From an uncultured Gammaproteobacteria bacterium (GTDB lineage Bacteria > Pseudomonadota > Gammaproteobacteria > Steroidobacterales > Woeseiaceae), in assembly GCA_937899415.1 (NCBI GenBank), contig CALBPI010000004.1, forward strand, positions 1 to 64,000: a stretch of 64,000 bases of DNA, given 5' to 3'. This document shows positions 27,216 through 37,500 of this stretch, one piece after another; the first letter of the stretch is position 1; each line of letters begins with the position of its first letter. Position numbers and translations under genes: made by a program. The notes below the pieces were generated by a model that saw only the letters and a list, made by a program, of their open reading frames with translations, was not told the DNA's origin and did not search any database.

Positions 27216-28418
27216 CTAGTCCTTTTTGCGTTTCCAGATGCTGCCGATCGAGCGAATCCGCTTGAACAGCTGGTCCACGGCACCCGACTGCTCGGGTTCG
27301 TCCTGTGTTTGCTCCACGGCCATACGCGGAACCAGGCTGGGATCAGCACGCATCTGCAGGTGGCGCAAGGCGCCGCCGTTGACGTTTTGCATGAGCCTGT
27401 CGTGGTTGACGGGCTTAGCCATGTAGCGGAAGACCTGGCCGTGGTTGATCAGCGAGATCATTTCCGCTGCGTCGCGGTCATCACTGACCACGATCGCGAT
27501 GAGTTCGGGCAGGTGCTGCTTGAACTTGTTCAGCACCTTGCGCAATACGCCGCCTTCACTGGCCACCTCGGAGATCAGTACGCCGGCCTTTTTGGCCGAG
27601 ATGAGCTCGAGCACCTTGAGCAGGCGATTGGCGTGGTAGAGCTTGTAGCGGCCCTGCATCGCACCTTCGACTTCCTTGAAGAAATCGTCAGACAGCGTGA
27701 ACACGACGACGCCCACACTTTCCATGTCGCGGAACGACTCGGAGTTTCGAATCTGGACTGAGTCTCCAGACAACACGACCTGTTCGCCCTGCGCCTCGAG
27801 GTCTTCTTCCTCGGGCGTCTCCTGCACCTCTGGCTGCGAAGCCAGCATCGCGGGCACGAGCGAGGGTGATTTGCGGCGCGAGATCGGCCGGGTCTGCGTA
27901 GCCAGCGAGTCCGCGGGCGCATCGTCGTCGCCGTCTGCGTCACCCGTCGGCGGGGCCTGGACCGTGGGCGAGTCAGGGGTCAGTACAGGCGCGGCCGAGG
28001 CCTGCACGGCCTGGTCGATCGTTGCGCGCAGGTTGTCGGGCGGGCACGGCTTCGACAGGAAGCGGAACACCTCACCAACGTTGATCGAGCCTTCGATGGC
28101 ATCAAGGTCGGCATATCCCGTGAGCAGGATGCGCATGGTGCGCGGTGCCTGTTCACGCACCGCACCCAGCACTTCGACGCCTTCCATTTCAGGCATGCGC
28201 TGGTCAGCCACGATGACGTCCGCGTCGTGTTCGACGCAAAACTTCACAGCCTCCTCGCCCGACGTGGTCAGATAGAGTTCATAGTCACGCCGAAACAGGG
28301 CCCGCATCGCATTAAGCACGCGCTTTTCGTCATCGACGAAAACGACGCGTGGTTTGCGGTCCAAAACTGTTGCTGCGCCCTGGTCAGTACTCATGGCTTG
28401 TGCTTGGTTCGCGCCCAT
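27216..28418 (-). CDS. Response regulator with a receiver and a pseudo-receiver domain
   Basis: 400 residues. The first domain (about 22-140) is a complete receiver: Asp29/Asp30, phospho-acceptor Asp72 in VADQRMP, Thr100 and Lys123. A Pro/Asp-rich linker follows. The second domain (about 235-350) has receiver-like spacing (GVVVFTLSDDF, VLISEVAS, ELIAIVVSDD, FRYMAKPV), but the acceptor Asp is replaced in LISEVAS, so it should not be phosphorylated. No DNA-binding or enzymatic output domain is seen. ATG 28418 has AGGCAAC upstream; ATG 28394 is an alternative. It lies 11 bases after the kinase gene. Confidence 0.88.
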   Translation of the reverse strand: MGANQAQAMSTDQGAATVLDRKPRVVFVDDEKRVLNAMRALFRRDYELYLTTSGEEAVKFCVEHDADVIVADQRMPEMEGVEVLGAVREQAPRTMRILLTGYADLDAIEGSINVGEVFRFLSKPCPPDNLRATIDQAVQASAAPVLTPDSPTVQAPPTGDADGDDDAPADSLATQTRPISRRKSPSLVPAMLASQPEVQETPEEEDLEAQGEQVVLSGDSVQIRNSESFRDMESVGVVVFTLSDDFFKEVEGAMQGRYKLYHANRLLKVLELISAKKAGVLISEVASEGGVLRKVLNKFKQHLPELIAIVVSDDRDAAEMISLINHGQVFRYMAKPVNHDRLMQNVNGGALRHLQMRADPSLVPRMAVEQTQDEPEQSGAVDQLFKRIRSIGSIWKRKKD

Positions 28419-28429
28419 TGTTGCCTGGC

Positions 28430-30316
28430 TCAGGCGGATTTTTCCGCGGGAAAGTCGAGTTCATTCTCTTCGTCCAGCACCAGACCCTCGATCCGCAATG
28501 TGTCGCCTGTCATGGCTTCAAGCTCGGCGAGCTCTCGGGCCATGTCACTCATTGGCGCAGATTCCGTACGCGGGAGGCTCAAAGTGAACGTCGAACCCTC
28601 GCCGAGCGTGGACTGAATGTCCAGCCGCCCGTCGTGTGAGTCGACAATCTTCTGGCTGATGGAAAGGCCCAGGCCCGTGCCCTTGCCCACTTCCTTGGTC
28701 GTGAAGAAGGGGTCGCGGATCTTGGCGAGTGTTGTGTCGTCCATGCCGTGGCCCGAATCCTTGACGCTTACGTGCACGTAATCGTCGTCGGCCCAGGAGC
28801 TCAGCGTCAGCGTGCCGTCGCGCTCCATGGCATCGGAGGCATTCTTGATGAGGTTCAGGAACACCTGGTTGATCTGGCTCGGCGAACAGGTCACGAGCGG
28901 CAGCTCGGCGAAGTTCTTCTCGATCTTGATACCGCCCTTGAGCGCGTTCTTGGCAATGACGAGCGTCTTCTCGAGGCCCTCGTTGAGGTCCGCCTGCGCC
29001 GTCGCGGCGCGGTCGAGACGGCTGAAGTCCTTGAGCGACTGCGCCATCTCGGAAAGCTGCTCGAGACCTTCGACGCTGTCTTGGAGCAGGTCGTTGCACT
29101 CGTCGAGGTCGTCGCGCAGACCATCCTTGTTCAGTGCTGCATCGAGACGCTTAAGCTGGGCCACGAATTTCTGCTTGTCGGAACCACCCTCGCGGACCAC
29201 GCGAAGCATGTCGTCGGCAATGTCGGCGAAGTGATTGAAGCTGCCCAGGCGCTCACGAATCGTCGTGGTGTTGCTGAGCAGGTACCAGAGCGGCGTGTTG
29301 ATCTCGTGACTGATGCCGGCCACGAGCTCGCCCAGCGACGACATCTTCTCGGCCTGTACGAGCTGGGCCTGAGACTCACGAAGCTCTTCGAGCGCCGCGC
29401 TGAGTTCTCGGGTACGTTCGTTCACACGCTCTTCGAGCGAGACGTTGAACTGCTCGAGCTCAATGTTGGCGTCGGCCAGCGTCGCGTTACTTTGACGCAG
29501 GCGCAGACCAATAAGCGCAATACCCAGGATCAGCAGAACACACACGGCCGCGAGCAGCAGGCGCGCCCGGTCGGCACGCGAGGTGACGGCCGCGTTCATC
29601 GAGGCGACGGCGCCGTAGAGGTCCTGGGCACGACTGGCGTAGGTGCTGCCCGTCAGTTTGCTGAGTGCCGTCTCAGCCGTGCCCCGCTCGGCCAGCAGCA
29701 CACTGGCGGCGTCGAGGACGCCCGACAGGGCACGCGGCTGACGACCGGCGTCGATCTCGGCCGTAAACGCGTCGAGACGGCGCTGCAGCTCTTCAACGGG
29801 AACCGTCGATTCGCCCGTGGCAAAGTCCAGCAGTTCGGCGGTCAGGCCAAACAAAACCTGCGAGGAGGCTTCGTTACCCCGGTCACGCAGCAGGCGCACG
29901 GCCGCTGGGCCATCATCGCGCAGCACGGTCGCCGCTGCGGCGATCCGGTCTTGTGCGTCTGAGAACTCCGTCACACTCGTGAGCATGCTGTTCAGCGTCG
30001 AGATGTAAGCGGAGGCCGACGCCATGACGTCGGCATTGCGAATGTTCTGGGCGGGTGCACGCAGAGTCTCGGTGCCGCTCTTCAGGCGGCTCGACAGCGT
30101 AGCCACAGTTTCGGGCACGGTCTGGGCCTGGCGGGCCGTCACACTCAGCGTATCCGAGAGGGTTTCGTAGTCGCGCTGGCCCTGGCGCAGGGCAGAGACG
30201 TAGTTGCTATAGTCGATGTAGAACTGGGCACTGACGGATCGCGACTCGCGAACGAGAATCGCGAGCAGGACGACAATTGAAGCCGCAGTCAGGGCGATAA
30301 GTATCTTCTTCAGCAT
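28430..30316 (-). CDS. Membrane-bound sensor histidine kinase
   Basis: 628 residues. Two membrane segments (about 5-22 and 253-274) enclose a long all-helical periplasmic sensor region with repeated hydrophobic heptads, of the DAHL-like type. A coiled-coil (ELEQFNVSLEERVNERTRELS) leads to the dimerisation box GISHEINTPLWYL (phospho-His about residue 333) and a full HATPase domain (NLIKNASDAM, DSGHGMDD, FFTTKEVGKGTGLGLSI). The signal sensed is unknown. It is the first gene of an operon with a two-domain response regulator and a TonB-like protein. Confidence 0.92.
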   Translation of the reverse strand: MLKKILIALTAASIVVLLAILVRESRSVSAQFYIDYSNYVSALRQGQRDYETLSDTLSVTARQAQTVPETVATLSSRLKSGTETLRAPAQNIRNADVMASASAYISTLNSMLTSVTEFSDAQDRIAAAATVLRDDGPAAVRLLRDRGNEASSQVLFGLTAELLDFATGESTVPVEELQRRLDAFTAEIDAGRQPRALSGVLDAASVLLAERGTAETALSKLTGSTYASRAQDLYGAVASMNAAVTSRADRARLLLAAVCVLLILGIALIGLRLRQSNATLADANIELEQFNVSLEERVNERTRELSAALEELRESQAQLVQAEKMSSLGELVAGISHEINTPLWYLLSNTTTIRERLGSFNHFADIADDMLRVVREGGSDKQKFVAQLKRLDAALNKDGLRDDLDECNDLLQDSVEGLEQLSEMAQSLKDFSRLDRAATAQADLNEGLEKTLVIAKNALKGGIKIEKNFAELPLVTCSPSQINQVFLNLIKNASDAMERDGTLTLSSWADDDYVHVSVKDSGHGMDDTTLAKIRDPFFTTKEVGKGTGLGLSISQKIVDSHDGRLDIQSTLGEGSTFTLSLPRTESAPMSDMARELAELEAMTGDTLRIEGLVLDEENELDFPAEKSA

Positions 30317-30385
30317 TCCTGGTCCGGCCTGGGCCTAGTGGAATTGCAACCGTAGGCGATCGGCGACAAGCGGTCCGTGACGTTC

Positions 30386-30414
30386 TTCACATGACACCAA
30401 AAATATTCTGTCAA
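30386..30414 (-). promoter_or_regulatory. Possible promoter of the histidine kinase operon
   Basis: On the minus strand TTGACA (30409-30414) is a perfect -35 hexamer. Seventeen bases later comes TGTGAA, a weak -10. The surrounding 30 bases are AT-rich compared with flanking genes. Confidence 0.35.
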
Positions 30415-30494
30415 AAACGCCGCAGAACCGGGCCTGCGGGCCGAAATTGCGACGTTAAGACAGTTCCTCTCTCCCATCCGTGCTGCAGGGCCCA

Positions 30495-31898
30495 ATGACC
30501 AGCAGCCTCGAGTTCTATGGCGCCGCGGGCGAGGTCACGGGCTCCTGCCACGTCCTGCGCGTCGGCGGCCGCAGCGTGCTCCTCGACTGCGGCATGATTC
30601 AGGGCGGCCGACGCAATGAAGCGCGCAACCGCGATCCGTTCCCGTTCGACCCGGCCGACATCGATGCCGTGGTGCTGAGCCACGCCCACCTGGATCACAG
30701 CGGGCGCCTGCCTTTACTGCGCCAGCGCGGCTTTCGCGGCACGATCCACACCCAGAATGCCAGTGCCGGCCTGGTGCCGATCCTGCTCGCCGACGCCGCC
30801 TCGCTGGCCGAGCGCGATGCCACGCGCGAGACCATCAAGCGGGCACGCTCTGGCCGACCTCCTGTCAAACCTTTGTTTACCGCCTCGGACGCGGCCGGTG
30901 TGGAACGCCTGCTGCGCGGCCACATCTACGGCGAGACCTTCGAGGTGGTGCCAGGCCTTCGTGCGACGTTTTATGACGCCGGTCACATTATTGGCTCGGC
31001 CTGTGTCCAGCTCCGCGTCGAAACCGCGAACGGACCTCGTACTTTGACCTTTTCGGGCGATCTTGGCCAGTACGGTACGCCCATTCTCGAAGATCCCGTG
31101 TCACCAGAGGGCAGCGACCTCGTTCTTATGGAAAGTACCTATGGCGGCCGGCTGCACCGGGAACGCAGCGAAACCGTGGCCGAGCTGGGCCACATCCTGA
31201 AGCGCGCCACTGAGACGGGCGGCAACCTCATCGTGCCCGCGTTCGCGATCGGCCGCAGCCAGGAGCTCCTCTACCTGTTGGGCAAACACGCCAACGACTG
31301 GCAGGTGGATCGATGGCGGATCTTTCTCGACAGCCCCATGGCCATCGAGGCCAGCGAGGTGTACTGGTCGCACAAGCACCTGCACGACGACGAGGCGCAG
31401 CGCCTGGCCAATGCGGACGGCATGCCGCCGCTCGACAACCTCTACCTGACACGCTCACCCGCTGAATCACGTGTTATCAACCGCCTCGAGCGCGGCGCGC
31501 TGATCATCGCGGGCAGCGGCATGTGCAACGGCGGACGCGTGCTGCATCACCTCAAGCACAACCTCTGGCGGCCCAATGCCCACGTCGTGATCGTCGGCTG
31601 GCAGGCCCCGGGCTCGCTAGGTCGCCGCCTCGTGGACCGCCACGACAGCGTCCGCATCCACGGCGAGACCATTCGGGTCCGGGCGCAGATCCACACAGTC
31701 GGCGGCCTTTCGGCGCATGGCGACGCGGCGGACTTGTCACGCTGGTACGGCGGCCTGGGTGGCAAGCCGCCTGTCTGGCTCGTACACGGCGAGCCCGATT
31801 CAGGCGAGGCGTTGGCCGATCGACTTCAGCGCGATCACGACTGCCGCGTCACCCGGCCGCGCCCCGGCGATCGCATCGACCTGGACGCCCTCGCATGA
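30495..31898 (+). CDS. Metallo-beta-lactamase/beta-CASP hydrolase (CPSF/YSH1-like RNase)
   Basis: Cytoplasmic zinc hydrolase of about 467 residues. ATG 30495 has CAGGG just upstream and begins at the family N-terminus ([15 protein letters not shown]). The metal site is seen as [12 protein letters not shown], a later DAGHIIGSA and FSGDLGQYG. The beta-CASP part has [16 protein letters not shown] and [14 protein letters not shown], and the C-terminal RNA-metabolising segment has [15 protein letters not shown]. The family includes RNA endo/exonucleases related to CPSF-73 and RNase J. Its stop overlaps the sirtuin start as ATGA, so the two are translationally coupled. Confidence 0.92.
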   Translation: MTSSLEFYGAAGEVTGSCHVLRVGGRSVLLDCGMIQGGRRNEARNRDPFPFDPADIDAVVLSHAHLDHSGRLPLLRQRGFRGTIHTQNASAGLVPILLADAASLAERDATRETIKRARSGRPPVKPLFTASDAAGVERLLRGHIYGETFEVVPGLRATFYDAGHIIGSACVQLRVETANGPRTLTFSGDLGQYGTPILEDPVSPEGSDLVLMESTYGGRLHRERSETVAELGHILKRATETGGNLIVPAFAIGRSQELLYLLGKHANDWQVDRWRIFLDSPMAIEASEVYWSHKHLHDDEAQRLANADGMPPLDNLYLTRSPAESRVINRLERGALIIAGSGMCNGGRVLHHLKHNLWRPNAHVVIVGWQAPGSLGRRLVDRHDSVRIHGETIRVRAQIHTVGGLSAHGDAADLSRWYGGLGGKPPVWLVHGEPDSGEALADRLQRDHDCRVTRPRPGDRIDLDALA

Positions 31899-32746
31899 AC
31901 GAACACATCGAGTCGCTGGCCGAATTACTGGACCACGGCGGCCGCATTGCGGTGCTCACGGGCGCGGGCTGCAGCACCGACTCAGGCATTCCCGACTACC
32001 GCGACGACGAGGGCGAATGGAAAAACGCGCGCCCCGTGATGTACGCGGATTTCATGGACCAGGACGCCGTGCGGCAACGCTACTGGGCACGCAGCATGCT
32101 GGGCTGGCCGCGCATGAACGAGGCCCGGCCAGGTCGCGCGCACACGGCACTCACCGAGCTCCAGCGCGCGGGTCACGTTGAGCGACTGATCACGCAGAAC
32201 GTAGACGGCCTGCACCAGGCCGCCGGCAGTGAAGATGTCATCGACCTGCACGGGCGGCTCGACGAAGTGGCCTGCCAGAACTGCGGCCTCGTGCTGCCGC
32301 GCGCCGACTGGCAAGGCACGATCGCGGACGCCAATCGCGAGTTCCGGGCGCTGGTGTCCTCGGTGCGTGAGGCACCCGACGGCGACGCCATCATCGAGGG
32401 CGCCGACTACAGCGCATTCACCGTACCCGACTGCCCGCGTTGCGGCGGCATCATCAAGCCTGAAGTCGTGTTCTTTGGCGAAAACGTGCCGCGCGAACGT
32501 GTCGATGCCGCCTACGACGCCGTTGCGAGCGCGAACGCGATGCTCGTCGTGGGCTCGTCGCTCATGGTGTTCTCAGGCTTTCGCTTCGCGCGGCGCACGC
32601 GCGAACTCGACAAGCCGCTCTACATCATGAATCGGGGCCGCACGCGCGCGGACGACATCGCCACGGCCAAGGTATCAGCGGGCGCAGCCGAAGCACTTGA
32701 GGCGCTCACCGCGGCGCTGGGCGTATCCACTGCGACCAGCGCCTGA
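31895..32746 (+). CDS. Sir2-family NAD-dependent protein deacylase
   Basis: 283 residues. The ATG at 31895 overlaps the preceding stop (ATGA); longer frames upstream are extensions through the MBL gene and are not real. Sirtuin motifs: [15 protein letters not shown] (NAD binding), TQNVDGLH, the catalytic His in DLHGRLDE, zinc Cys pairs CQNC and CPRC, and [14 protein letters not shown]. The GAGxSTxSGIPDYR form matches class II (SIRT4-like) sirtuins. It removes acyl groups from protein lysines with NAD; some members are ADP-ribosyl- or lipoamidases. The target is unknown. Confidence 0.93.
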   Translation: MNEHIESLAELLDHGGRIAVLTGAGCSTDSGIPDYRDDEGEWKNARPVMYADFMDQDAVRQRYWARSMLGWPRMNEARPGRAHTALTELQRAGHVERLITQNVDGLHQAAGSEDVIDLHGRLDEVACQNCGLVLPRADWQGTIADANREFRALVSSVREAPDGDAIIEGADYSAFTVPDCPRCGGIIKPEVVFFGENVPRERVDAAYDAVASANAMLVVGSSLMVFSGFRFARRTRELDKPLYIMNRGRTRADDIATAKVSAGAAEALEALTAALGVSTATSA

Positions 32747-32752
32747 CCGGCG

Positions 32753-33118
32753 TCAGCTCACACGGCCCCGCAACAACAGCATGCCTAGGCCAAAGGCCAT
32801 GCAGGCGATGCCGGCCCAGAGCGCGCCGATGAAGGCCACCTGCGCTCCGAGCACGAGCACGAAGCCGGCGACGAGAACGGGTACCGACGGCGGCAGCACA
32901 CTGGCGCTCGTGCGACGCCAGCTCACGATGAGCACGAGACCAGCCGCGAGTACCAGCAAGAGTGCTACGGGCAACAGCGCGAACTGCAGCCAGGCCTCGT
33001 CCCAGTCCGTGCTGGCCACGATCAACAGCATGAAGATGAGCGACGCGGCCGCACTGGCCACGAGCGCCAAGCCCAGCACCAGACGCAGCGTCGCGCGATT
33101 GCCGGGCAAGCCGCTCAT
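32753..33118 (-). CDS. Small four-helix membrane protein at the end of the RND pump operon
   Basis: 121 residues with four predicted membrane helices (about 12-33, 41-65, 79-97, 100-116). I do not recognise a family. Its ATG directly follows the stop of the outer-membrane factor (TAGATG), so it is almost certainly translated with the pump genes. It may be an accessory of the pump or an unrelated passenger. Confidence 0.7.
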   Translation of the reverse strand: MSGLPGNRATLRLVLGLALVASAAASLIFMLLIVASTDWDEAWLQFALLPVALLLVLAAGLVLIVSWRRTSASVLPPSVPVLVAGFVLVLGAQVAFIGALWAGIACMAFGLGMLLLRGRVS

Positions 33119-34531
33119 CTACGACCCGGCGCTGTCCCAGTCACCGCCAAGTGCCTTGTAAAGCCGCGTTGCGGCCAACAGGACTTCGCCCTCGGCCGCC
33201 GCCAGCGCGTCGTCGACGGTGGCGAGCTGGCGCTGCGCGTCGAGCAGGGCCAGGTAGTCGACAAGACCCTCGCGGTACAGCCTGGCGGCCAGGGACTCGG
33301 CTTCCGCCGCAAGCTTCTGCGCTTCACGGACGGCGAGCACAGCCTGGTTTGCCGCGGAGTAGCCGGCGATCGCCGACTCGCTGTCGGCGAAGGCACGCAG
33401 CACAGCCTGCTCGTAATTGGCCAGCGCCTCGCGCTGGCGCGCGTCGGCATTGGCCTTGGCTGCGCGCAAGCGACCACCCTGGAACACGGGCCAGCGCAGG
33501 AACGGCAACACGTTGATGCTCCGTGCATCACCACTCAGCAGGTCGCTCGTCGCACCCGCTTCGAAACCGCCACTCGCCGACAGGGTCAGGCTGGGGAAGA
33601 ACGCCGCAGCGGCGACGCCCTGGTCCGCCACAGCGGCGGCCAGCGTTCGTTCTGCGGCGCGCACGTCGGGGCGACGCCGCAGCACGTCGCTCTTGAGTCC
33701 CGCCGCGATGGCACCGGGCCCCGCGGGATCGGGTTCGCGTACGGAGAGTTCGAGCGCCGACGACTCACTGCCCACAAGCACGGCGAGCCGTTCCAGCGCC
33801 GCCTCGCGCGCCGCAACGAGTGGCGGCACGCGGCTCTGGAGCTCTGCGAGTGCCGAGCCCGCACGCACGGCATCCAGCCGGCGACTCAAGCCCAGCCGCA
33901 CCTTGCCTTCGATAATCGACAGCGACTCCGCCTGCAATGACACGTTGCGCTCTGCCGCGATAACGCGACGCGAAAACGTCTGCCAGTCCGTGTATGCCGT
34001 CACGGTCTCCGCTGCGACCTGCAGCGCGACGGCCTCGGCGGCCGCAACGGCGGCCTGCGCCTGGGCATCGGCGCGCTCGACGCTGCGCCGGATGCCGCCC
34101 GCGAGGTCGAGCTCCCAGCTCGCTTCCAACGTGGCGTTGTAGAACTCACCGTCGCGCGGAATGATGCCGGAGCGGATGAGCTGCTCGGCCACACGCGGCG
34201 TGACCAGACTCTGTTCGAAATTCGTGTAACGCGCGTCGGCGATGACAACAGGCAGCCGGGCACCGAAGGCCGCGCGACGACCCGCGACGGCGGCCTCGAC
34301 ACGGGCCAGCGCCGCCTCGAGTTCGCGGTTTTGTTCCAGCGCCTGGGTCACGAGCGCCGCGAGCGCCGGGTCGTCGTAGTCGATCCACCAGCCCGCGTCG
34401 CCACCCGCTTCCGCGTCGACGCTTTGACGCCATTTGGCGTCGTCGCCGAAGGTCGGTGCCTCGAAGTCGGGACCAGCGGCACAACCCGCCAGTACCGCCA
34501 TGCTCAAGACGATGCCTGTGGCGCGCTTCAT
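33119..34531 (-). CDS. RND efflux outer-membrane factor (OprM/NodT type) lipoprotein
   Basis: 470 residues. The signal ends in a lipobox (LAGC, Cys17). Two repeats of the outer-membrane efflux protein family are present: long helices with ALARVEAAVAGRRAAFGARLP, then RRRPDVRAAERTLAAAVADQGVAAAAFFPSL near the middle, which is the diagnostic second repeat. The start overlaps the permease stop by four bases (ATGA). It forms the exit duct of the tripartite pump with the two upstream genes. Confidence 0.93.
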   Translation of the reverse strand: MKRATGIVLSMAVLAGCAAGPDFEAPTFGDDAKWRQSVDAEAGGDAGWWIDYDDPALAALVTQALEQNRELEAALARVEAAVAGRRAAFGARLPVVIADARYTNFEQSLVTPRVAEQLIRSGIIPRDGEFYNATLEASWELDLAGGIRRSVERADAQAQAAVAAAEAVALQVAAETVTAYTDWQTFSRRVIAAERNVSLQAESLSIIEGKVRLGLSRRLDAVRAGSALAELQSRVPPLVAAREAALERLAVLVGSESSALELSVREPDPAGPGAIAAGLKSDVLRRRPDVRAAERTLAAAVADQGVAAAAFFPSLTLSASGGFEAGATSDLLSGDARSINVLPFLRWPVFQGGRLRAAKANADARQREALANYEQAVLRAFADSESAIAGYSAANQAVLAVREAQKLAAEAESLAARLYREGLVDYLALLDAQRQLATVDDALAAAEGEVLLAATRLYKALGGDWDSAGS

Positions 34532-37500
34532 GCCGGCACCTCCGCGAGCGCCAGAGGCTTGCCCGTGCGTTCACCGATCTGGCACAGCAGCCGGTACACG
34601 GCCGGCGTGAAGAACAGCGACAGCGTGATCGAGAAGCCGACGCCGCCGGCAATCACGATAGCCAGTGGTGGCCAGAACGTGCCACCCGAGAGAATCAGCG
34701 GCACAAAACCGCCGATGGTCGTGAACACCGTCGACACGATGTGGCGCGTGGCGCCGACCGTAGCTTCGACAATGCCCTCGCAGTCGCCCGCGCAGGCGCC
34801 CGCATCGGAGCGGATCGCGGCAATCACGACAATGGTGCCGTTGATGGCCACGCCGATGAGGCCGGCGACACCGATAACGGCGTTGAAGCCGCGCGCGTAG
34901 CCACCAATCCAGAGGCCCAGCATGCCCAGCCCGACCGAAAGAAACGCGACAACGGCGATGACGGTCGCCAGCCGAATGCTGCGGAACGACAGGATGATCG
35001 TGGCCAGCATGAGCATGCCCAGGATCGGCAGGTAGGTCAGCAGATTACCGATTGCATCGGCCTGTGCGTCGCTGTCACCGACCGCGCGCAGGCTGTAGCC
35101 CGGCGGCAGCTCAAAGCCCGCTTCATCGAGCGCGACGGAAATGGCATTGGCGACGTCGACGGCGAGCGCATCACGCGTGATGTAACCAAGCACCTTGTTG
35201 GCGCGCACGCTGTCGCGGCGCGAAATACGGCCCGATTCCGGCGTTAACTCGAGTGCGCCAATGTTCTGGGCATCGATGACGGCACCATTGGCGACCAGCT
35301 TGGCGGCGTTCAGTGAGTCCAGCGCGTCACGCGCGTCGGCGCGGTAGCGGATGCGAACGGGTAACTCTTCGCGACCCTCGCGCACCGAACCGCCCGTGCG
35401 GCCTTCGAGGCTGGCCTGCAACTGTCCCGCGACAGCGTCGAGCGTGAGTCCGGCCTGGCGCACGGCGATCTCGTCGGCGACAAACGACAGCTTGGGCTCG
35501 CCGCCCGTAATCGATGACCGCGTCTGCACGATCTCAGGGATTGTGTGCATCACGCGCCGCGCCTCGTTACCAAGACGGATCAGTTCGCCCACGTCGGGGC
35601 CTTCAATGGTGAAGCCCACGGGCGCCTCGACGGGCGGCCCCTGCGAATAGGGGTTCACGACGATGCGTGCGTCGGGAAACGCGTCAGACAGCTCCGCACC
35701 CAGCACGCGAGTGAGCGCGTCGGCGCTGTCAACCGTGTCGGTAAACACCACAGCTTGCGCATACGCCGAGTTGTTGCGGTTCCACATGATGCGGTTGTAG
35801 TAGATGGTCGGGAAGCTGTGACCGACGAGCCAGTGCACGTCCGTGATGCCCGCCTCACGGGCGAGCCGCTCGTCGATCTCGCGCGTGAGATCACTGGTGG
35901 CCTCGACCGCTGTTCCTGACGGCATCCAGACCTGGATTTCGAACTGGTCACGATCGGCCGTGGGGAAGAACTCCTGCCCCAGCGTACCCGCAAGCAGGAA
36001 ACCCGAGATCGGCAACACGAGACAGGCCAGGAGCGTGACCACGGGACGTCGCACAGCGGCGGTGACGAGTTTCCGGTAATGCTGCGCAAGTCGTTCATTG
36101 CTTGCGCCATCGCTCCACCAGTGGCGCCGCTGGCCAGGCTCACACCGACGGATAAAGCGTGCCGCAAGCGCCGGTATGACCGACACGGCCAACACGAATG
36201 AGGCCGTTAGGGCGAGGACCACGGAAATGGCGATAGGACCGACAAAGTCGCCCATGGCGCCCGGCAACAGGAATACGGGCATGAAGCCGAGCACGGTGGT
36301 CAGCGTCGAGGCCAGCAGTGGCACGAAGAGGTGACTCACGGCGTGGCGCAGCGCCGCTATGCGTTCGCTGCCCGCATCGAGATATTTCTTCACCTCGTCG
36401 GTCATCACGATCGCGGCATCGATGAGCAGACCAATGGCCACGATCATCCCGAAGATCGACATCTGGTGGATCTGCTGTCCGGCGGGACCCAAACCAAACA
36501 CCGTGATCGATGCGGACAACGGTAACGCCGAGCCGACGATGAGTGCGGCGCGCCAGCCCATGCCGACGAACACGACCAGCATGACGACGACGGCACCGGC
36601 CATCAGGTTGCCGCCAAGCGTCGCAAGACGGGCCTCGGTGTAGCGGCTCTGATCAAACACGATCGTCGCCTCGGCCCCGGCACCGAGCTGTTCATTAAAA
36701 GCGTGCACGGCCTCGCGCGCGCGCACAGCCCAGCGGTCGAGGCGAATATCCGCATCGGTGCGCACACCGAGCAGTACGCTGCGCGAGCCATTCGTCCAGG
36801 CGATTTCCTCAGCGGGCTCGCGCCAGCCGCGGCGCACATCGGCAATGTCACCGAGGCGGATCGCACCGCCACTCTGGTTTTGCACGAGCGGCGTATTGGC
36901 GACCGTGGCCGCCGAGTCGAACTCGCCCTCGACTTCGAGGAACAGGTTGCGGTTGCTGTTGCGCAGTGCGCCCGCAGGCAGCTTCGGGTCACCCGCCGCG
37001 ATAAGGCGTGACACATCAGCAGCGGTCAGCCCCATTTGCGCCAAGGTATCCGGGTCGACGGTGACGCTGATCTCTTCTTCGGGCTCGCCGTAGTAGCGCA
37101 CGATATCCGTGCCCGACAACGCTCGAAGCTCCTCGGCGAGTTGATCCGAGATGCGGTACATGAGCCCCAGCGGCGGCTCACCGGCCTGCGTCCAGCGCAC
37201 CGCAACGAGCACGCTGAAGGCCACGGCCTCGATCTTGTCGTCAAAGATCGGTTCGAACGCCCCTTCGGGCAGGTCGGGGACGGTGTCGCTGGTGCGGTCA
37301 CGGATCTTGGAGAAGACCTGCTCGTTCTCGTCAGGACCGATGTCATCGGCGAGCTCGATTGAGAGTGACGAGATGCCGTTGCGCGAGGTCGACTCGATCT
37401 TCTTGATCTCGTTGAGCTCCTCGAGCGCGTCCTCAAGCTTCTCTGTCACCAGCGCCTCTACGCGTTCGGCGGAAGCGCCCGGCAACAACGTGATGACGTT

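Noticed and set aside
31523-31894. N-terminal extension of the sirtuin frame
   Set aside because: It runs through the MBL gene in another frame; the conserved sirtuin starts at the ATGA overlap.
31895-32746. Sir2 gene as part of an anti-phage defence system
   Set aside because: It is a short stand-alone sirtuin next to a beta-CASP hydrolase; no defence partners, mobile genes or integrase are nearby.
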